Source of the DNA: Microbacterium sp. XT11
GTDB lineage: Bacteria; Actinomycetota; Actinomycetes; Actinomycetales; Microbacteriaceae
Length of the DNA stretch: 64,000 nucleotides
Assembly (NCBI RefSeq): GCF_001513675.1
Contig: NZ_CP013859.1
Span: 869,081-933,080 of the forward strand
Reading direction: 5' to 3'
A model generated the notes under the pieces. The model did not search any database. It was not told the DNA's origin and saw only the letters and a program-made list of their open reading frames with translations. Shown here piece after piece: positions 59,687 to 64,000 of the stretch. A program made the translations under genes and the position numbers. How positions within the stretch are numbered: position 1 is the first letter of the stretch; each line of letters opens with the position of its first letter.

Positions 59687-62600
59687 ACGGGATGAGGGGC
59701 CGCCACGCGGCCGGGACGAGAACGAAGGGGCATCGCCCTGGCGGCATCCGCCACTGGATCCGGAGGGCCGGCGCCGCCGTGCTCGCGGTCGCCATGGTCG
59801 GCGCGGGTGTCGTCGTGCAGGCGGAGGCGGCCGGGGCGGCCACCGTCTACCAGATCGACGGAGAATGGCAGGCTCCCGCGCCCGCCACGGTCTCCGCAGG
59901 AATGGCGCTGACCTCGGTCTGGCGCTTCAACGTCAACGACGACAGCGCCGCGCCGACGAACGACCCGGTCGAGAACGTCACGATCACCTTCACGGCGCAG
60001 AACGCCCGCTTCGTCTCGATGCCCGACGTGTGCCTGACGTCGGACGTGTCACCGGCGTCGTCCATCTCGGCCGACGGCACCACGCTGACCTGCAACGTCG
60101 GCACCCGCAACGAGGGCACCGCGGAGCTCATGCTGACCGGGCTCGAAGTACGCGGTGCCACGGGGCAGAGCGTCTCGCTCACCGGCACGATCGGCGGCGC
60201 GACGATGACCCTGCCTGCCATCCCGATCACGAACGTGTTCGCGATGGACATGAAGTTCGACGGGGGCAAGCCCACCTCGACCCGATCCGACGCATCGCAG
60301 CTGATCACCTTCCCGTGGGCCCTCCGCCACGCCCCCGGCGCCGCCCAGGGGCCGGCCACCGTGAGCTATGACCTCACCCTGTCGTCGACCGCGGGGAACA
60401 CCGTGACGCCGCAGGCGATCGGCTGCTCCGTGCAGGGGAGGCAGCAGTCGGGATACCCCTACTCCGGAACTGGACACGCCGCGAACCAGACCGCGCCCTT
60501 CCCGGCAACGTGCACCCTTGTCTCCACCGGCACGAACAAGATGCGTCTGACGCTCACGGGCATCGACTACTCGAAGACGCTGCTCCCCACGCTCGGCTCC
60601 GACGGCAACGCGCTCGAGCCCGGCTGGGATGTCGTGGCAGCAGGTGTCATCAACCTCCAGTTCCCGTTCACCGAAGGAACCGTGACGACGCTGCAGGCAT
60701 CGACGCCGACCTACGTCGCCGTCAGCGGCGAGAGCTCGACCGACCTCGCGGCCAACAACGTGAACGAGGTGGCGTCGACGCGGGGCATCTGGACCGGCGG
60801 ATGGGCGCTGCAGAACCTGTCGCCTCCGGCGCCGGGCTCGATCTGGACCGACACCTATCGCACGATGGCCGGACAGCCGGCTCTCTCGGTCTCGGGGGTG
60901 CGCCCGCCTCTTACCGGTGCGACGCAGAGCACCCAGGTCTGCACGATCGTCGACTCGAAGTACGTCGACGTCGTCAGCGCCTCGATGGGGACCATCTCGG
61001 ACGGCGTGGTCACACCGTACCCGGGCATCACGTACTGGTACTACACGGGCACCGGCACGAACGGCAACATGGACCCCGGAAGCAACAACTACGACCCCAA
61101 CGCGTTCACCTGCAACGGCACCGCCGGATGGACCAGCGTGAAGCCGGCCGACATGAGCACCGTGCGGGCGGTCAAGGCGATCATCTCCCCCGCCGCGGGC
61201 GCGCTCATCAGTGAGAACGTCGCGCGTCTGTTCGTCGAGTCCAAGATCAAGTCGACCGTCACGGTCGGGCAGGACATCTGGACGTGGACGTCGTACTCGG
61301 TCAACGGCGGGACGAGCTGGAACAATCCGCACCGCACGCTCAGCGCCGCAGACGTGCCGCTGTCCGGCGTCGTCACCCCGAACTCGCGCTACCCGTACAC
61401 GGGCGGCGGCCGGGACGTCCTCCGGATCATCGCCGCGACGCCGGCGATCGCGAAGGAGGTCGACCAGCCGGAGACGATCCCGGGCGCGACCGTGACGTAC
61501 ACGCTGCGCTATCGCGCGAACGCGCCCGCAGACACGACGGTGCCCCAGATCACGATCGAGGACGCGCTGCCGAGCGGCATGGAGTACGTGGCAGGGAGCG
61601 CATCCGTGACCCCCACGTCGATCTCCGGCCAGATGCTGTCGTGGACGCTCACGGACGTGCCGACGAACACCGACTTCGTCATCACGTTGAGTGCGCGGAT
61701 CCCGGCGACGGCCACCCCGGGCGACGTGTTCGAGAACGTCGCCAGCGCGTCCATCAACGGCACCACGGCGACCGGACGGGCGAGCACGAAGATCCGTGAC
61801 GGCGGGTACACGATGCTGACCAAGACGGCGGCCCAGGCGAAGGTGCCGCACGACCACGGCGTCGCTCAGGACTCGTGGACGGTGCGGGTCTCGTCGCAGG
61901 ACACCCGTACGCAGGCGTTCACCGACGTCATCGACGTGCTGCCTTACAACGGGGACGGCCGGGGCACGAGCTTCTCCGGAACCTACGCGCTGAGCGGGCC
62001 CGTGACCGCTGTCGCCGGAGCGACGGTCTACTACACGACGGCGCCTCCGGAGTCGCTGAAGGACGACCCTGCCGACGCGTCGAACGGTTCCGCCGGCAGC
62101 ATCGACGGCAACACGGTCGGCTGGTCGACGACGTTCACTCCCCAGGCCACCGCCGTGCGGGTCATCGGCCCTGCTCTGGCGCCGTCCAGCGCTCAGGAGT
62201 TCACGATCGCCGTCGTCACGAGCGGGGCGACCTTCGAGGACGTCTACGTCAACCGTGCCGAGGGGCGGGCGGATCGGACCGAGCTTCCGATGCGCACCTC
62301 CAGCCGGTTCGAGATCGGGGCGGTCAACTCCGTCGCGATGAAGAAGTACGTCCGTGACCTCGACGGGAACTGGCACGACGCGAACGACGTCGACGACTAC
62401 CCGGCGTTCCACACCGGCGATACCCTGACCTACCGTCTCGTGGTCACGAACACGGGAGACCAGACCCTGCACGATCTCGTGGTGACCGACGACAAGGTCG
62501 ACCTCGCCGCACGTGAGCCGCTGCCGGCGGGGCTGCAGGCGGGCGCCGTCATCGCGGAGCTCCAGCCGGGCGAAACCAATGCCGTGACGATCGAGTACGA

Positions 62601-63195
62601 CGTGCCGCTTACGGCGATGCCCGATGGCGGCCGGCTCGTGAACACGGCGTGCGTCGCTCCGGAGGACACGACTCCGCCGGCCCCGGGAGAGCCTGCACCG
62701 GTGGAGCCGTCGTGCGATCCCGCGGGGATCACTGTGCTCCCGTCGAGCCTGGGGTGGCAGAAGGTGGCCGCCGGGTCGCAGGAGGCGCTGGCCGGCGCTG
62801 AGTGGGAGCTGACGCCGGTGGACGCGGACGGCGTGCCGACCGGCGAGCCCATCGCGGTCGCCGATTGCATCGCCGCGGATGCGAGCGGATGCGCGGATGC
62901 GGATGTGAACCCGTCGCCCGGCGCGTTCACCGTGGAGCCGCTCGCGGACGGCCGGTATCGGCTGGGCGGGACCAGGACGCCGGCCGGGTACGCGCTCGAC
63001 CCGACGCCGCGGTTCATCACGGTGCAGGGCGTCACGGCGCTCGATGCGCCGATCGAGAACGAGCTGTCGGAGGTTCCGCCCATCCCGCTCACCGGCGGCA
63101 TCGGAAGCTTCGGCTTCTGGGCGGGGGCGGCAGGCCTCGCGATCACGGCGCTCGCCGGGCTGATCTGGCAGCGTCGGCGGCATGCTCGCGCCTGA
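59683..63195 (+). CDS. large LPXTG-type (IPLTG) surface protein, probable pilus tip adhesin
   Basis: 1,170-residue exported protein. A signal peptide (AVLAVAMVGAGVVVQAEAAGA) precedes a long N-terminal region (to about residue 580) that I cannot assign, rich in Thr/Gly with YPYSGTGH and SYSVNGGTSW-type segments and few Cys. Then come DUF11-like domains (TPAIAKEVDQPETIPGATV, ATGRASTKIRDGGYTML, VAMKKYVRDLDGNW), a SpaA/prealbumin-like domain (LGWQKVAAGSQEALAGAEWE, ADGRYRLGGTRTPAGYALD) and IPLTG (residues 1134-1138) with helix and RRRH. Translation is coupled to the sortase, so it is very probably its substrate, as tip or minor pilin. The E-box Glu is replaced by Gly-Thr. Confidence 0.85.
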   Translation: MNGMRGRHAAGTRTKGHRPGGIRHWIRRAGAAVLAVAMVGAGVVVQAEAAGAATVYQIDGEWQAPAPATVSAGMALTSVWRFNVNDDSAAPTNDPVENVTITFTAQNARFVSMPDVCLTSDVSPASSISADGTTLTCNVGTRNEGTAELMLTGLEVRGATGQSVSLTGTIGGATMTLPAIPITNVFAMDMKFDGGKPTSTRSDASQLITFPWALRHAPGAAQGPATVSYDLTLSSTAGNTVTPQAIGCSVQGRQQSGYPYSGTGHAANQTAPFPATCTLVSTGTNKMRLTLTGIDYSKTLLPTLGSDGNALEPGWDVVAAGVINLQFPFTEGTVTTLQASTPTYVAVSGESSTDLAANNVNEVASTRGIWTGGWALQNLSPPAPGSIWTDTYRTMAGQPALSVSGVRPPLTGATQSTQVCTIVDSKYVDVVSASMGTISDGVVTPYPGITYWYYTGTGTNGNMDPGSNNYDPNAFTCNGTAGWTSVKPADMSTVRAVKAIISPAAGALISENVARLFVESKIKSTVTVGQDIWTWTSYSVNGGTSWNNPHRTLSAADVPLSGVVTPNSRYPYTGGGRDVLRIIAATPAIAKEVDQPETIPGATVTYTLRYRANAPADTTVPQITIEDALPSGMEYVAGSASVTPTSISGQMLSWTLTDVPTNTDFVITLSARIPATATPGDVFENVASASINGTTATGRASTKIRDGGYTMLTKTAAQAKVPHDHGVAQDSWTVRVSSQDTRTQAFTDVIDVLPYNGDGRGTSFSGTYALSGPVTAVAGATVYYTTAPPESLKDDPADASNGSAGSIDGNTVGWSTTFTPQATAVRVIGPALAPSSAQEFTIAVVTSGATFEDVYVNRAEGRADRTELPMRTSSRFEIGAVNSVAMKKYVRDLDGNWHDANDVDDYPAFHTGDTLTYRLVVTNTGDQTLHDLVVTDDKVDLAAREPLPAGLQAGAVIAELQPGETNAVTIEYDVPLTAMPDGGRLVNTACVAPEDTTPPAPGEPAPVEPSCDPAGITVLPSSLGWQKVAAGSQEALAGAEWELTPVDADGVPTGEPIAVADCIAADASGCADADVNPSPGAFTVEPLADGRYRLGGTRTPAGYALDPTPRFITVQGVTALDAPIENELSEVPPIPLTGGIGSFGFWAGAAGLAITALAGLIWQRRRHARA

Positions 63196-63199
63196 TGGG

Positions 63200-63238
63200 G
63201 CGTCGCGGATCCCGACCATCGGGAGGGGTCCGCGACGC
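63200..63238 (+). terminator. terminator of the pilus operon
   Basis: Fourteen-base arms (63200-63213 with 63225-63238, GCGTCGCGGATCCC, one wobble pair), 5 bp after the stop of the IPLTG protein gene. Separates it from the sigma-factor gene, so that gene has its own promoter. Confidence 0.75.
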
Positions 63239-63294
63239 GCGGAGGAACGATGGGATGATCGAGTCAGGCGTTCACCGACGAGCGAGAGGACGAG

Positions 63295-64000
63295 ATGAGC
63301 ACCGACGATGCCGCCGCTGCGCGTTCGGATGACGAGCTCGTCGAGCTCGTCCGCGCCGGCGACAGCATCGCATACGGTGAGCTCTGGCGTCGGCACGCCG
63401 GTCCCGCCCTGTCGGTCGCACGCACCTTCGTGTCATTGGACGCGGAAGACATCGTCTCCGAGGCGTTCGCGCGAGTGCTCCGCGCCATCCGTTCGGGTGG
63501 CGGGCCGACGGCGGGCTTCCGTCCGTACCTCGTGATGGCCGTGCGCAACGTCGGTCGTCGCTGGTACTCGCGCGACACCGACATCGCCGTGGACGACTTC
63601 GAGTTCGTCGTCGATCCCGGTGCCAAGGAGGGTGAGCTCTCCGCCGTCGAGGAGTTCGAGGGCGGGGCCGCGATGGCGGCGTTCCGCTCCCTCCCGACCC
63701 GCTGGCAAGAAGTGCTGTGGTACAGCGAGGTCGACGGTCTGAAGCCGCGCGAGATCAGTCCGATCCTCGGTCTGGCGCCCAACGCCGTGTCGTCTCTGCT
63801 GCTCCGGGCGAAGCGCTCCCTCCGTGACGCCTGGATCAGCGCACAGCTCGCCGCGTCGACCAAGCCCGAGTGTCAGGCTGCCGTCAAGGAGATGGGCGCC
63901 TACACGCGTGACGCCCTGTCCGAGCGTGCGCGCGCCAAGCTGGAGTCGCACCTCGAGGTCTGCGCCGACTGCCCGAAAGCCCTCGCCGAGGCCCGTAACA
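63295..64000 (+). CDS. ECF-type sigma factor with C-terminal zinc motif (3' truncated by window)
   Basis: At least 235 residues, open at the window end. Sigma region 2 is at residues about 10-85 (DELVELVRAGDSIAYGELWR, EDIVSEAFARVLRAI), region 4 at about 120-175 (AFRSLPTRWQEVLWYSEVDG, LKPREISPILGLAPNAVSSL with the HTH). After that the same frame continues with EMGAYTRDALSERARAKLESHLEVCADC, a His-Cys-Cys motif (His219, Cys223, Cys226) of the anti-sigma zinc finger. So sigma and anti-sigma-like domain appear fused, a plan seen in large ECF sigma factors of actinobacteria. Position directly after the pilus operon suggests control of surface genes. Confidence 0.85.
   Translation, partial: MSTDDAAAARSDDELVELVRAGDSIAYGELWRRHAGPALSVARTFVSLDAEDIVSEAFARVLRAIRSGGGPTAGFRPYLVMAVRNVGRRWYSRDTDIAVDDFEFVVDPGAKEGELSAVEEFEGGAAMAAFRSLPTRWQEVLWYSEVDGLKPREISPILGLAPNAVSSLLLRAKRSLRDAWISAQLAASTKPECQAAVKEMGAYTRDALSERARAKLESHLEVCADCPKALAEARN

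Overview
The window reads as the chromosome of a high-GC actinobacterium, most likely Microbacteriaceae and probably Microbacterium or a close relative. The evidence is about 70% GC, several genes with TANNNT boxes 6-7 nt before their start codons (leaderless transcripts), and the classic actinobacterial origin-proximal order recF, dciA, gyrB, gyrA, DUF3566 membrane protein, tRNA-Ile, tRNA-Ala. Further along come cyclophilin, rhomboid, crgA, class E sortase, an amidotransferase (pabA/trpG type), then pknB, pknA, pbpA, rodA, pstP, fhaB and fhaA. Origin-side genes lie upstream of base 1, since recF enters already truncated.

Layout. 1-6.5 kb: replication and topology genes. 6.6-10.2 kb: an inserted block (VIT1-type transporter, two-component system with a DUF4097-like target) between the DUF3566 gene and the tRNA pair. 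10.3-12.3 kb: tRNA-Ile, tRNA-Ala and a decaying stretch with a GNAT gene carrying an internal stop, a MarR remnant, a long palindrome and an MmyB-type regulator. 12.3-19.4 kb: metabolic genes (ilvD, a class V aminotransferase, DAHP synthase preceded by a W/Y/F-rich leader peptide and alternative hairpins, NUDIX, YbaK). 19.5-32.3 kb: the conserved cell-wall growth and Ser/Thr phospho-signalling cluster, ending at tRNA-Leu. 32.3-50.8 kb: accessory region with an IS481-like remnant, a TetR-controlled oxidoreductase, a damaged glycolipid-binding/TetR junction, a copper/heme operon (CopC, PCuAC, DyP peroxidase, PepSY protein), a GntR-controlled FGGY kinase / FAD oxidoreductase / permease module, an M23 peptidase, a zinc-type dehydrogenase with an altered metal ligand, and a CYP152-type P450.

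50.8-64 kb is a cell-surface island. It holds a 1,891-residue protein with about twelve DUF11 repeats ending in LAVTG, a pilin with YPK pilin motif, E-box and LPMTG, a class C sortase, a 1,170-residue IPLTG protein translationally coupled to that sortase, and an ECF-type sigma factor whose reading frame runs on into an anti-sigma-like zinc motif (cut by the window end). This looks like a complete sortase-assembled pilus locus beside a giant adhesin. The housekeeping class E sortase that would be expected to anchor the LAVTG protein is also in the window, about 30 kb upstream.

The most interesting non-coding signals are the aromatic attenuator in front of the DAHP synthase gene, a 101-bp-period duplicated motif between the P450 and the giant adhesin, a pair of DnaA-box-like sites between rhomboid and crgA, paired palindromic operators for the GntR and TetR regulators, and a copy of the tRNA-Ala 3' end about 100 bp downstream of the tRNA. 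Nothing resembling a CRISPR array, rRNA operon or intact prophage was seen.
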